Positions 16,325 to 25,087 of a stretch of DNA of 64,000 nucleotides are shown here, one piece after another. The position numbers were made by a program, and so were the translations under genes. The notes under the pieces are model-generated. The model was not told where the DNA came from. It worked only from the letters and a program-made list of their open reading frames with translations, and made no database searches. Numbering within the stretch: position 1 is the stretch's first letter; every line of letters begins with the position of its first letter. Source of the DNA: UBA4416 sp963422675 (GTDB taxonomy: Bacteria; Bacteroidota; Bacteroidia; B-17B0; Aurantibacillaceae); the NCBI GenBank assembly GCA_963422675.2, contig CAXVYS010000009.1, forward strand, positions 1 to 64,000. Direction: 5' to 3'.

Positions 16325-18376
16325 TCAGATTTTAATTCCAATAATGGTAACATCATCCACCTGCTCCAACTCTCCTTTCCAGTTTTCGAAAGTGGTATGT
16401 AATGTTTGCTTTTGAAATAGCATTGTTTCATGGCTTATTGTTTTCAGAAGCTCTGCCAGGGGTTTGTATTTGTATTTTTTCCCTTTTGTTCCGCCAAACT
16501 GATCTGCAAAACCATCGGTGAAAATATACAGAACATCTTCTTTTTGAAGCTGAATGCTGTGAGTGTTAAATGGAACTTCCACACTGTATTTGCCTATCGG
16601 TTGTTTATCTGCTTTTAATTCTGTCAGAACCTTGTTTTGAACAATCCACAAGGGGTTATTGGCACCTGCCCATTGCAATTCATGGGTCAGCGTATTTAAA
16701 CAACATAACGAAATGTCCATACCATCTTTGATCTCTTCACCACTTTTTGAAAAGGTTTCTAACACCAGCTCCTTTGTTTTATCCAGTAATTTTCCCGGAT
16801 CGGTGATCTTAAATTCCAGCAGGGTTCTGTTAAGCGAATTGCAACACACTACCGAAATAATAGCTCCCGGTACACCATGTCCTGTACAATCTGCCACGGC
16901 AAAAAACAACAAATGGCCTGATGTTTCCATCCAGTAAAAATCGCCGGCAACAATGTCTTTCGGTTTATAAAAAATAAAACTCGCGGGTAAATGTTTTTGC
17001 CAATAGGTTTCAGCCGGCATAATTGATTCCTGTATACGTTTGGCATAAGTAATGCTACCAATGATTTCTTTTTGCTTCTCTTCAATAATCGTATTTTTTG
17101 CCAACACCTCATTTTTTTGCATTCTTATGGTTTCGTTATCCCGTTTCTTCCTTCGGTAGCCGGTAATTAAAATAATAATAGAAATGAGTGAAGCAAACGC
17201 TACGCCTAATAACAAATAATTAATGAGTTGTTGTTCTTTCTGTGTTTTATGTAATGATAAAATTTGCCCCTCTTTTTTCTCTACTTCATGAATGGTGTTG
17301 ATCTCAGACAATTTTTCATCCAGATTTTTTTTGTATAAAGAATCCTTTATATCAAAGGCATTTAATAGGGTAGAAAAAGATCGGTTGTAATCTCCTATTT
17401 CAAAAAGGACCTTGCTCAGTTGCTGTTTTAAGGCAATTTCCTTACTCATATCAGGTGTTTCGGTAAGCAATGCTAAGGCCGAATCAATATAAGCAACCGA
17501 CTCCTTATACTTTTTATCATTAAATAATATAGCGGCATAATTACTGAAAGTGGTAATCTTTACATAGTTCTCCGGCTCATGGTTTTTAATAGTAGTCATG
17601 GCTTCATCGCTGTAAAATTTCGCCCTTTCCGCGTTATTTAATGTGAGGTACTGCTGGCAAAGATTATTGCAGATCATCACAAGATAAGATGAATTGCTGT
17701 CGGTTTTTGCCTTCGAATAAATTTCCAGATAAAGATTCAACGCTTCTTTATCTCTTTTTAAAGAGCTATATACATTCCCTAAATTTATTTTCAGAGAGTA
17801 ATTTAAAAAATCGTCATGAAGCTTTTCTGATAGTTCAATCCCTTTTTTATAATAAATGATACTGTTGTTAAAATCATTGATGTTATAAAATAAAGATCCC
17901 ATGCTGTTATATAATTTAGACAGGCCAAGATCATATTTGGTATGAATGAATTTTTTTTCGGCTTGTAAAAAATAGCCTATGGCTTTATCATTTAATCCTT
18001 TATCAATATAAATCGTACCGATGTTGGTCAATGACCGGCCGATCCCCAATTCGTCTCCAATGTCTTCCTGTATGCTTAAGGCTTTCCTGTGATATTCTTC
18101 TGCTGAGTCGGGGCGAACAGAATAATAATAGGCAGATCCGATCGTATTTAATGCAAAGGCCGATAATTTTTTATTATCAGTGTTTTTAGATAAGGTATAA
18201 GCATCAAAGGCAATTGAAAGAGCTTTTTTAGGATCTTCTGAAAACAAGGTCCTTGCTTCATCAATTTTTGCTTTGATGATAAGTGTATCAGATTGAGAAA
18301 CACCACACAGGGCATTAAAACAAAATAATACAATAAAGAAACAGGATTTAACTATGTTTTTTATCAAGTAATCCAT
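16325..18376 (-). CDS. TPR-TM-SpoIIE (PP2C) signalling protein, second paralogue
   Basis: The 683-residue product has a signal peptide (SCFFIVLFCFNALCGVSQ), TPR repeats over about 35-330, a coiled coil, and a membrane helix (LLLGVAFASLISIIILITGY, about 390-410). The C-terminal SpoIIE-type phosphatase has KPKDIVAGDFYWME, VADCTGHGVPGAIIS and VDDVTIIGIKI. Architecture and motifs match 11864-13813, and here the intact signal peptide is encoded from ATG. It is therefore a periplasmic TPR sensor with a cytoplasmic phosphatase. It ends just after icmF on the same strand (11-base gap) and may be co-transcribed with it. Confidence 0.88.
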   Translation of the reverse strand: MDYLIKNIVKSCFFIVLFCFNALCGVSQSDTLIIKAKIDEARTLFSEDPKKALSIAFDAYTLSKNTDNKKLSAFALNTIGSAYYYSVRPDSAEEYHRKALSIQEDIGDELGIGRSLTNIGTIYIDKGLNDKAIGYFLQAEKKFIHTKYDLGLSKLYNSMGSLFYNINDFNNSIIYYKKGIELSEKLHDDFLNYSLKINLGNVYSSLKRDKEALNLYLEIYSKAKTDSNSSYLVMICNNLCQQYLTLNNAERAKFYSDEAMTTIKNHEPENYVKITTFSNYAAILFNDKKYKESVAYIDSALALLTETPDMSKEIALKQQLSKVLFEIGDYNRSFSTLLNAFDIKDSLYKKNLDEKLSEINTIHEVEKKEGQILSLHKTQKEQQLINYLLLGVAFASLISIIILITGYRRKKRDNETIRMQKNEVLAKNTIIEEKQKEIIGSITYAKRIQESIMPAETYWQKHLPASFIFYKPKDIVAGDFYWMETSGHLLFFAVADCTGHGVPGAIISVVCCNSLNRTLLEFKITDPGKLLDKTKELVLETFSKSGEEIKDGMDISLCCLNTLTHELQWAGANNPLWIVQNKVLTELKADKQPIGKYSVEVPFNTHSIQLQKEDVLYIFTDGFADQFGGTKGKKYKYKPLAELLKTISHETMLFQKQTLHTTFENWKGELEQVDDVTIIGIKI

Positions 18377-18387
18377 TAATATAAAAT

Positions 18388-21300
18388 TTACATATTCCTT
18401 CTGTACTGTCCTCCCACTTCAAATAAGGCGTTCGTAATTTGTCCTAGCGACATAAATTTAACAGCATCCATTAATTCTTCAAAAATATTTTTATTCTGAA
18501 TAGCAGCGTGCTGTAATTTTTTAATGATGTCAGCCTGTTTGTCGGTATGCGATTTGTGCAATTCTGCCAGCATGGTAATCTGGTATTCTTTTTCTTCGGT
18601 AGTAGAACGAATTACTTCTTTAGGAATAATGGTTGGACTGCCTTTGCTTGATAAGAAGGTGTTTACACCAATAATAGGATACTCCCCGGTATGTTTCAAC
18701 GTTTCATAATACAAGCTTTCTTCCTGTATTTGTCCACGTTGATACATGGTTTCCATTGCACCTAACACACCACCGCGCTCTGTAATTCTATCGAACTCTG
18801 TTAACACAGCCTCTTCTACAAGGTCGGTTAATTCTTCAATAATAAATGATCCCTGTAATGGGTTTTCGTTTTTCGCCAAACCTAATTCCCGGTTAATGAT
18901 CAACTGTATAGCCATTGCCCTGCGCACCGATTCCTCTGTAGGTGTTGTAATGGCTTCATCATAAGCATTGGTGTGTAACGAATTACAGTTATCGTAAATA
19001 GCGTATAAGGCCTGTAAGGTTGTACGGATATCATTAAAATCAATTTCCTGAGCGTGTAACGAACGTCCTGAAGTTTGAATATGGTATTTCAACATCTGGC
19101 TCCTTTCATTTCCGCCATATTTCAATTTCATGGCTTTTGCCCAAATACGACGGCTTACACGGCCTATTACACTGTATTCAGGATCGATCCCGTTACTGAA
19201 AAAGAAAGATAAATTCGGTGCAAAATCATCAATATGCATTCCACGGCTTAAGTAATATTCTACAAAAGTAAAACCATTCGCTAACGTAAAAGCAAGCTGA
19301 GATATAGGATTGGCACCGGCTTCGGCAATATGGTAACCACTGATACTTACCGAATAAAAGTTACGTACTTTTTGATCAATAAAATATTGTTGTACATCAC
19401 CCATTACCCTTAAGCTGAATTCTGTACTAAAAATACAGGTATTTTGTGCCTGGTCTTCTTTTAAAATATCGGCTTGTACGGTACCACGTACCTGCGATAA
19501 GGTGGTTGCTTTAATGTTTTCATAAACGTCTTTAGGTAATACCTGATCTCCGGTTACACCCAGCAACATCAATCCCAATCCGTTATTTCCTTCGGGTAAT
19601 TCGCCCTGGTAATGCGGCCTTACAGTTCCCTTGGCTTTATAGATGGCTGCTATTTTTTTCTCAACCTCTGCTTCTAAACCATGTTCTTTAATGTAAAACT
19701 CACACTGCTGATCAATGGCTGCATTCATAAAGAAAGCTGCCAGCGTAGGAGCGGGGCCATTAATCGTCATCGATACCGATGTTTTAGGATCGGCTAAATT
19801 AAAACCACTGTATAATTTTTTGGCATCATCCAAGCAACAAATACTCACTCCTGAGTTACCAATTTTACCATAAATATCCGGACGGTGATCAGGATCATTT
19901 CCATAAAGGGTTACACTATCAAACGCTGTACTTAAACGGGCAGCAGGTAATCCTTTACTTACATAATGGAAACGTTTATTGGTTCGTTCAGGCCCGCCTT
20001 CTCCTGCAAACATACGGGTTGGATCTTCGCCCTCGCGTTTAAACGGATAAATACCTGCAGTATAAGGGAAATCTCCAGGGAAATTTTCCTGCAAATTCCA
20101 TTTTAAAATATCGCCCCAGGCGGTGTATTTTGGAGACGCAATTTTGGGGATCTGTGAATGCGATAAGGATTCGTAATGTGTCGCGATTTTTAATACTTTA
20201 TCACGCACTTTAAATTCGTAAAACTCGTTGCTGAATAATTTCTTTTTAGCTTCCCATCCCTCGATCACTAAAAAATTACGTGGGTCAAGGTCTAATTTTG
20301 TTTTTTCAAAAGCTTCCTGTAAGCCTTTCACCAGGCGGTCTTTATCATCCATTTTTGATTCGGAAATCGTTTCAATGGATTTTTGAATCCCGAATAATCG
20401 TTGAGCGATTTCACTTTGCTGATCGGCTCGTTTATCGTAGTTACGGTTGTTTTCAGAGATCTCACTTAGGTAACGGGTTTTGGAAGGAGGAATGATGTAA
20501 ATTTTTTCGCTCATTTCTTCAGTAATAAAGAAATGAGAAGCTAAATTTTTATTTCCTGTTTTCTCCACCATTTTATTCATTACCGCTTTGTACAGGCGAT
20601 TCATTCCCGGATCGTTGAATTGAGAGGCAATGGTGCCAAATACCGGAATATCTTCATCCGCAATTTCCCATAAATTGTGGTTGCGTTTGTATTGTTTTTT
20701 CACATCGCGAATCGCATCCAATGCGCCACGCTTATCAAATTTATTAAGGGCAATAATGTCGGCAAAATCCAACATGTCAATTTTCTCTAACTGTGTGGCA
20801 GCACCATATTCAGGTGTCATCACATATAAACTCATGTTGGAGTGTTCAATAATTTCGGTATCGCTTTGTCCGATCCCCGAAGTTTCTAAAATGATGAGGT
20901 CGAAGTTTGCCGCCTTACAAATATTTACAGCATCCTGTACATATTTACTTAAAGCCAGGTTGCTCTGGCGGGTGGCCAGTGAACGCATATAAACGCGGTC
21001 GTTTTTAATGGCATTCATCCGGATCCTGTCGCCCAGTAAGGCTCCGCCCGTTTTACGTTTAGAAGGATCTACCGAAATAATGGCAATCTGCTTATCTTTA
21101 AAATCTACTAAAAAGCGACGAACCAATTCATCTACCAGACTTGATTTTCCTGAACCACCGGTTCCTGTGATCCCTAGCACGGGTGTAGAAGACTTATCTG
21201 CTTTGGTTTTAATGTCGTTTAAAACGTCGGTGTTTTCATCATTAAAATTTTCTGCTGCCGAAATAATTCGTGCAATCGATTTATATTCTCTTTGAGCAAG

Positions 21301-21768
21301 ACGTTTTACATCGCCATTTAAATTAGTTCCCGTAGCGTAATCACATAAACGCAGCATATCATTGATCATACCCTGTAAACCCATCGCACGGCCATCATCG
21401 GGAGAATATATTTTGGTAATTCCATAGGCATGTAACTCTTCAATTTCTGAGGGAAGAATAACACCGCCGCCGCCGCCAACTAATTTAATATGCTCGCATC
21501 CTTTTTCTTTTAAAAGGTCGTACATGTATTTAAAATATTCCACGTGTCCACCCTGGTAGCTTGTTACAGCAATAGCGTTGGCATCTTCCTGGATAGCGCA
21601 ATTCACCACTTCCTGGGCACTTCTGTCGTGTCCTAAATGAATAATTTCTGCACCACTGGCCTGCATAATACGGCGCATGATATTAATAGCGGCATCGTGC
21701 CCATCAAATAATGCAGCGGCAGTTACAATTCGGATCTTATGTTTTGATTGATATGGGATGGTTTCCAT
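18388..21768 (-). CDS. icmF: Fused isobutyryl-CoA mutase IcmF
   Basis: The 1126-residue product joins three parts. An N-terminal B12-binding domain (about 10-145) has the DGHD motif and LVGGGGGVI. A MeaB-like G-protein chaperone (about 190-430) has the P-loop GTGGSGKSS, DPSKRKTGGALLGDRIRM and NKFD. A C-terminal acyl-CoA mutase barrel (about 530-1100) has VSISGYHIAEAGANP. This order is diagnostic for IcmF. Substrate residues distinguish it from methylmalonyl-CoA mutase. The Tyr89-equivalent in RQYAG is Phe (TRMFAG), and the Arg207-equivalent before NTY is Gln (AQNTC). Both match isobutyryl-CoA mutases, so it should interconvert isobutyryl- and n-butyryl-CoA (or a similar branched acyl-CoA) using adenosylcobalamin and GTP. 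Confidence 0.93.
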   Translation of the reverse strand: METIPYQSKHKIRIVTAAALFDGHDAAINIMRRIMQASGAEIIHLGHDRSAQEVVNCAIQEDANAIAVTSYQGGHVEYFKYMYDLLKEKGCEHIKLVGGGGGVILPSEIEELHAYGITKIYSPDDGRAMGLQGMINDMLRLCDYATGTNLNGDVKRLAQREYKSIARIISAAENFNDENTDVLNDIKTKADKSSTPVLGITGTGGSGKSSLVDELVRRFLVDFKDKQIAIISVDPSKRKTGGALLGDRIRMNAIKNDRVYMRSLATRQSNLALSKYVQDAVNICKAANFDLIILETSGIGQSDTEIIEHSNMSLYVMTPEYGAATQLEKIDMLDFADIIALNKFDKRGALDAIRDVKKQYKRNHNLWEIADEDIPVFGTIASQFNDPGMNRLYKAVMNKMVEKTGNKNLASHFFITEEMSEKIYIIPPSKTRYLSEISENNRNYDKRADQQSEIAQRLFGIQKSIETISESKMDDKDRLVKGLQEAFEKTKLDLDPRNFLVIEGWEAKKKLFSNEFYEFKVRDKVLKIATHYESLSHSQIPKIASPKYTAWGDILKWNLQENFPGDFPYTAGIYPFKREGEDPTRMFAGEGGPERTNKRFHYVSKGLPAARLSTAFDSVTLYGNDPDHRPDIYGKIGNSGVSICCLDDAKKLYSGFNLADPKTSVSMTINGPAPTLAAFFMNAAIDQQCEFYIKEHGLEAEVEKKIAAIYKAKGTVRPHYQGELPEGNNGLGLMLLGVTGDQVLPKDVYENIKATTLSQVRGTVQADILKEDQAQNTCIFSTEFSLRVMGDVQQYFIDQKVRNFYSVSISGYHIAEAGANPISQLAFTLANGFTFVEYYLSRGMHIDDFAPNLSFFFSNGIDPEYSVIGRVSRRIWAKAMKLKYGGNERSQMLKYHIQTSGRSLHAQEIDFNDIRTTLQALYAIYDNCNSLHTNAYDEAITTPTEESVRRAMAIQLIINRELGLAKNENPLQGSFIIEELTDLVEEAVLTEFDRITERGGVLGAMETMYQRGQIQEESLYYETLKHTGEYPIIGVNTFLSSKGSPTIIPKEVIRSTTEEKEYQITMLAELHKSHTDKQADIIKKLQHAAIQNKNIFEELMDAVKFMSLGQITNALFEVGGQYRRNM

Positions 21769-21858
21769 GGGAAAGGTATGTTAAAATAGAGTTGACTAAT
21801 ATAAGGGTTTTTATGGTTTTGAGGCAAGAAATTGGTCGATTTAAATTCCCCTTACCTT

Positions 21859-22203
21859 TCAGGATAATGGCTTCTTCCTAAACCACGTTTTATAGTAAAA
21901 AATACCCACAAACAAAAAGCCTAACGTAAACGGAAAAGCCGCCAAAAATTTATACTGTCCGTTTGTAAAAAATTCAATATACATCCAGGTGCTATTGGCG
22001 AAAATCCAGAACAAAATAGCCAGGTTTATAAAAATATCAACGGTTTTTAGTGTCGCAAGTACAATAATCACCGCAATAGTTAAGGTAGGGATGATCATGG
22101 CAATCCCTATCCAGCGCAGCTCCAGCATCCAGCAACTGTCTTTTAAAAGCCAGAAAACGATGTGTAGGTTTTCGTGTTTTTTTATTTTGTCAGGTAAGTG
22201 CAT
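21859..22203 (-). CDS. Small integral membrane protein
   Basis: The 114-residue product has three hydrophobic segments: IAMIIPTLTIAVIIVLATL, INLAILFWIFANSTWMYIEFF and FLAAFPFTLGFLFVGIFYY. The ends are charged. It is of a size and pattern common in Bacteroidota; no function is recognised. It lies upstream of icmF on the same strand, and its start faces the divergent M16 peptidase gene. Confidence 0.7.
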   Translation of the reverse strand: MHLPDKIKKHENLHIVFWLLKDSCWMLELRWIGIAMIIPTLTIAVIIVLATLKTVDIFINLAILFWIFANSTWMYIEFFTNGQYKFLAAFPFTLGFLFVGIFYYKTWFRKKPLS

Positions 22204-22227
22204 AAAGAGGATTTAAAAATAAGCTTT

Positions 22228-22259
22228 TTGTATGTATTCATCCCTTTTTAGTATCTTTA
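22228..22259 (+). promoter_or_regulatory. Bacteroidota-type promoter of the M16 peptidase
   Basis: TTG at 22228-22230 and TATCTTTA at 22252-22259, spaced 21 bases apart, fit the -33 TTG / -7 TAnnTTTG consensus. The site lies inside the longer reading frame that starts at 22232, which favours the ATG at 22289 as the true start. Confidence 0.5.
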
Positions 22260-22288
22260 AACATAATTTAGTTCCGAAAAAAAAGTAT

Positions 22289-23527
22289 ATGATCCAATTC
22301 GAAAAATTCAAGCTTAAAAATAATTTAACAGTTATAGTTCACCAGGATAAAAGTACGCCAATGGCCTGCCTCAACATTATTTATGATGTGGGTGCACGTG
22401 ATGAGGATGAAAATAAAACCGGCTTTGCCCATTTATTTGAACATTTAATGTTTGGTGGAAGTGTTAATATTCCTAACTACGACGAGCCTTTGCAACTGGT
22501 GGGGGGAGAAAACAATGCCTTTACAACCAACGATATTACAAATTACTATTGCACCGTTCCTTCCGAAAATCTGGAAACAGCATTCTGGCTGGAGAGTGAT
22601 CGATTATTAAGTCTGGCATTTGATGATAAAAGCCTGGAAGTGCAACGTAATGTAGTGATTGAAGAATTTAAACAACGTTATTTGAACCAGCCTTATGGTG
22701 ATGTATGGTTGCTGTTGAGGCCATTGGTTTACAAAGTGCATCCCTACAAATGGGCTACTATTGGCAAGGAAATTTCGCATATTGAACAAGCCAAAATGAG
22801 CGATGTAAAAGCGTTTTTCAAAGAACATTATACGCCAAGTAATGCCGTATTAGTTGTTGCCGGAGATGTAGAAGTAGACCAGGTAAAACGTTTGGCAGAA
22901 AAATGGTTTGAACCAATTGATGCCGGTGTTAAAACAAATCGTAATTTGCCGGTTGAACCACCCCAAACCGAATACAGAAGTTTAACGGTTGAACGGGATG
23001 TGCCTATCAGCTCTATTTACAGGGCATACCGTATGTGTTCAAGGGTTGATCCTGAATACCATACAATCGATCTGATCTCCGATATTTTATCACGTGGAAA
23101 CTCATCGCGTTTGTACAAAAATTTAATTAAAGACAAACAATTATTCTCCGATATTAATGCTTACGTGATGGGTGATTTTGATAAAGGATTATTTGTGATT
23201 TCCGGAAAAATAAATGACGGAGTGAGCATTGAAGAAGCGGAAGCCGGAATTGATGCGGAAATAGCCAAATTACAGGATGAATTGATAAGTGATACAGAAC
23301 TTCAAAAATGTAAAAATAAAGTAGAATCAACGGTTACCTATAGTGAAACAGATGTGTTAAATAAGGCTACAAACCTTGCCATATCAGAGCTTTTGGGAGA
23401 TGCAAACCTGATCAACCTGGAAATAGAAAATTATCAGAAAGTAACAGCTGTACAAATTAAGGAACAGGCAAATCTTATTTTAAAGAAGAGTAATTGCAGC
23501 ACTTTGTTCTACTTGAAAAAGAAGTAA
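22289..23527 (+). CDS. M16 family zinc metallopeptidase
   Basis: I use ATG 22289 (MIQFEKFKLKNNLTVIV), because the in-frame 22232 start lies upstream of or within the promoter. The product is 412 residues. It has the inverted zinc motif HLFEH (about residue 50), GGENNAFTTNDITNYY, the downstream Glu in EVQRNVVIEEFKQR, and a second M16 domain half (about 180-400). M16 enzymes degrade short peptides in the periplasm or cytosol. No signal peptide is visible, so it is probably cytoplasmic. The companion inactive M16 subunit often seen next door is absent. Confidence 0.9.
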   Translation: MIQFEKFKLKNNLTVIVHQDKSTPMACLNIIYDVGARDEDENKTGFAHLFEHLMFGGSVNIPNYDEPLQLVGGENNAFTTNDITNYYCTVPSENLETAFWLESDRLLSLAFDDKSLEVQRNVVIEEFKQRYLNQPYGDVWLLLRPLVYKVHPYKWATIGKEISHIEQAKMSDVKAFFKEHYTPSNAVLVVAGDVEVDQVKRLAEKWFEPIDAGVKTNRNLPVEPPQTEYRSLTVERDVPISSIYRAYRMCSRVDPEYHTIDLISDILSRGNSSRLYKNLIKDKQLFSDINAYVMGDFDKGLFVISGKINDGVSIEEAEAGIDAEIAKLQDELISDTELQKCKNKVESTVTYSETDVLNKATNLAISELLGDANLINLEIENYQKVTAVQIKEQANLILKKSNCSTLFYLKKK

Positions 23528-23546
23528 AAAATTTGTAAATTTGGGT

Positions 23547-23732
23547 ATGAGTTCAGCTGAAATAAAAAATGAAATACAGAAGATAATCAATAGTGTTCCG
23601 GAGAATGCATTGCCGGATGTATTGGATTATTTAAAAGAAATCGAGAGCCATATTAACGAACAAAATCTTTCTGAGTTTTTAAAAGACTTACATTCCAAAC
23701 ACTCTGTTTTACTTTCAAAATTAGCAAAATGA
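23547..23732 (+). CDS. Antitoxin partner of Doc-type toxin
   Basis: The 61-residue product starts MSSAEIKNEIQKIINSVPE (ATG 23547; the TTG at 23541 adds only two residues). It is helical, acidic and ends EFLKDLHSKHSVLLSKLAK. It overlaps the Doc gene by four bases (ATGA, 23729-23732), the classic translational coupling of an antitoxin to its toxin. It resembles short DUF2281-like antitoxins more than Phd; the family is tentative. Confidence 0.75.
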   Translation: MSSAEIKNEIQKIINSVPENALPDVLDYLKEIESHINEQNLSEFLKDLHSKHSVLLSKLAK

Positions 23733-24100
23733 TTTCTAAAATCAGTGTATTACAAATACATAATTCGCTAATAGAAGTTTATGGTGGAATAAAAGGGATA
23801 AGAGATTCAAGCGTTTTAGAGTCTGCTATTAACAGACCTTTCGCAACGTTTGATGGAATGGATTTATATCCTGATGCTCAACATAAAGCAGCCGCGATAT
23901 TCCAAAGCATATTAATTAATCATCCTTTTTTAGATGGAAATAAACGCACTGCATTTGCCCTTTTAGTTTATTTATTAAAATCAGGAAACTTCGCATTGAG
24001 TATAAATGAACCGGAAATTTATGAATTCATTATCTCTTGTTCTAAAGGAGAAAAAGAATTCGATGATATTTTAATTTGGATACAAACTAATTCGCAATGA
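23729..24100 (+). CDS. doc: Death-on-curing (Doc/Fic) family toxin
   Basis: The 123-residue product has the Fic/Doc active motif HPFLDGNKRTA (about residues 71-81). Catalytic His, acidic Asp and GNKR anchor are all present, and the N-terminal SVLQIHNSLIEVYGG and RDSSVLESAINRP helices match Doc proteins. Doc phosphorylates EF-Tu and halts translation. The gene overlaps its antitoxin upstream and the HD-CoaD gene downstream, each by ATGA. All three form one translationally coupled operon, unusual for a toxin-antitoxin module. Confidence 0.9.
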   Translation: MISKISVLQIHNSLIEVYGGIKGIRDSSVLESAINRPFATFDGMDLYPDAQHKAAAIFQSILINHPFLDGNKRTAFALLVYLLKSGNFALSINEPEIYEFIISCSKGEKEFDDILIWIQTNSQ

Positions 24101-25050
24101 CTATAGCCGAAATATCACATCGCTTAAATTATCTTCAGTTTAATTCTGATGTCATCAATTTATATGATGAACCCCATCGTTTTTACCATACCCTTGCTCA
24201 CATAGAAGAGGTATTAAAACAGTTGCACAGCGTAGACTTGTTAAAACGTGATGAACTGTTTTTAGCGGCTGTGTTTCATGATATCATCTACGATCCACGG
24301 TCTGCAAGCAATGAAGAAGATTCGGCAGACTATTTTTTAAATGAGGCAAAATCTTCAGGGTTAACCACAGCTCAAAAGGAACATATCAAACAACTGATCC
24401 TGGATACCAAGCACCATAAACCAACTGTTGAGTTTTCGGAAGAATTTATAAAAGCAGACCTGGCAATTTTAGAAGCATCCTTTGATAAACTAATCACTTA
24501 CGAAAAGCAAATTTTTAAAGAGTATCAGTTTGTAGATTACAAAGATTATAAAGTAAAACGTATTGAAGTATTAAAACATTTTAATACAAAAGGCAACCTC
24601 AATCATTTAATCGATTATGTTAACTCTGTAGAACCTAATATTGGCGTGTTTGCCGGAAGCTTTAATCCCTTTCATAAAGGGCATTACAACGTGCTACAAA
24701 AAGCGGAAAAATTATTTGACAAAGTCATTATTGCTTTTGGGAATAATCCCGATAAATATGAAAGAAGCTGGGATATTCCTAAAACAATTGCGAACAGGCA
24801 ACAAACCGAATATAAAGGCTTAGTAACGGATTATATTGATTCATTAGGCTATGAGGTAACAGTGGTGCGTGGTTTGCGCAATTCTACGGATTTTCAATAT
24901 GAGCAAAATCAGTACCGTTACATCCAGGAATTGAAACCCGATATTAAAATTGTAAATGTATTTTGTGATAAAGAATTTGAACATATCAGTTCTTCAGGCA
25001 TAAGAACTCTTGAGAAATTTAATAAACATCAGGGGTATTTATTATATTAG
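24097..25050 (+). CDS. HD-domain / phosphopantetheine adenylyltransferase (CoaD) fusion
   Basis: The 317-residue product has an N-terminal half (about 1-175) that looks like the predicted metal-dependent HD phosphohydrolase family: YHTLAHIEEVL, FHDIIYDPRSASNEEDSADYF and HHKPT. The C-terminal half (about 185-317) is a CoaD-type nucleotidyltransferase: GVFAGSFNPFHKGHYNVL with the HxGH motif, VVRGLRNSTDFQYEQ, and ISSSGIR. CoaD makes dephospho-CoA from 4'-phosphopantetheine and ATP. A fusion with an HD phosphohydrolase suggests coupling to a CoA or nucleotide turnover step, but the substrate of the HD half is unknown. The start overlaps the Doc stop by four bases. Confidence 0.8.
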   Translation: MTIAEISHRLNYLQFNSDVINLYDEPHRFYHTLAHIEEVLKQLHSVDLLKRDELFLAAVFHDIIYDPRSASNEEDSADYFLNEAKSSGLTTAQKEHIKQLILDTKHHKPTVEFSEEFIKADLAILEASFDKLITYEKQIFKEYQFVDYKDYKVKRIEVLKHFNTKGNLNHLIDYVNSVEPNIGVFAGSFNPFHKGHYNVLQKAEKLFDKVIIAFGNNPDKYERSWDIPKTIANRQQTEYKGLVTDYIDSLGYEVTVVRGLRNSTDFQYEQNQYRYIQELKPDIKIVNVFCDKEFEHISSSGIRTLEKFNKHQGYLLY

Positions 25051-25087
25051 CTTTCATTAAATGTAATTTCATCAGAACGATCTGCAT

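Noticed and set aside
22232..22288. N-terminal extension of the M16 peptidase
   Set aside because: A consensus promoter overlaps it, and family members start near MIQFEKFKL.
23513..23543. TTG-N20-TAAATTTG promoter match before the antitoxin
   Set aside because: It fits the consensus well, but the transcript would start at or after the antitoxin ATG 23547, so it cannot serve this start without leaderless translation.
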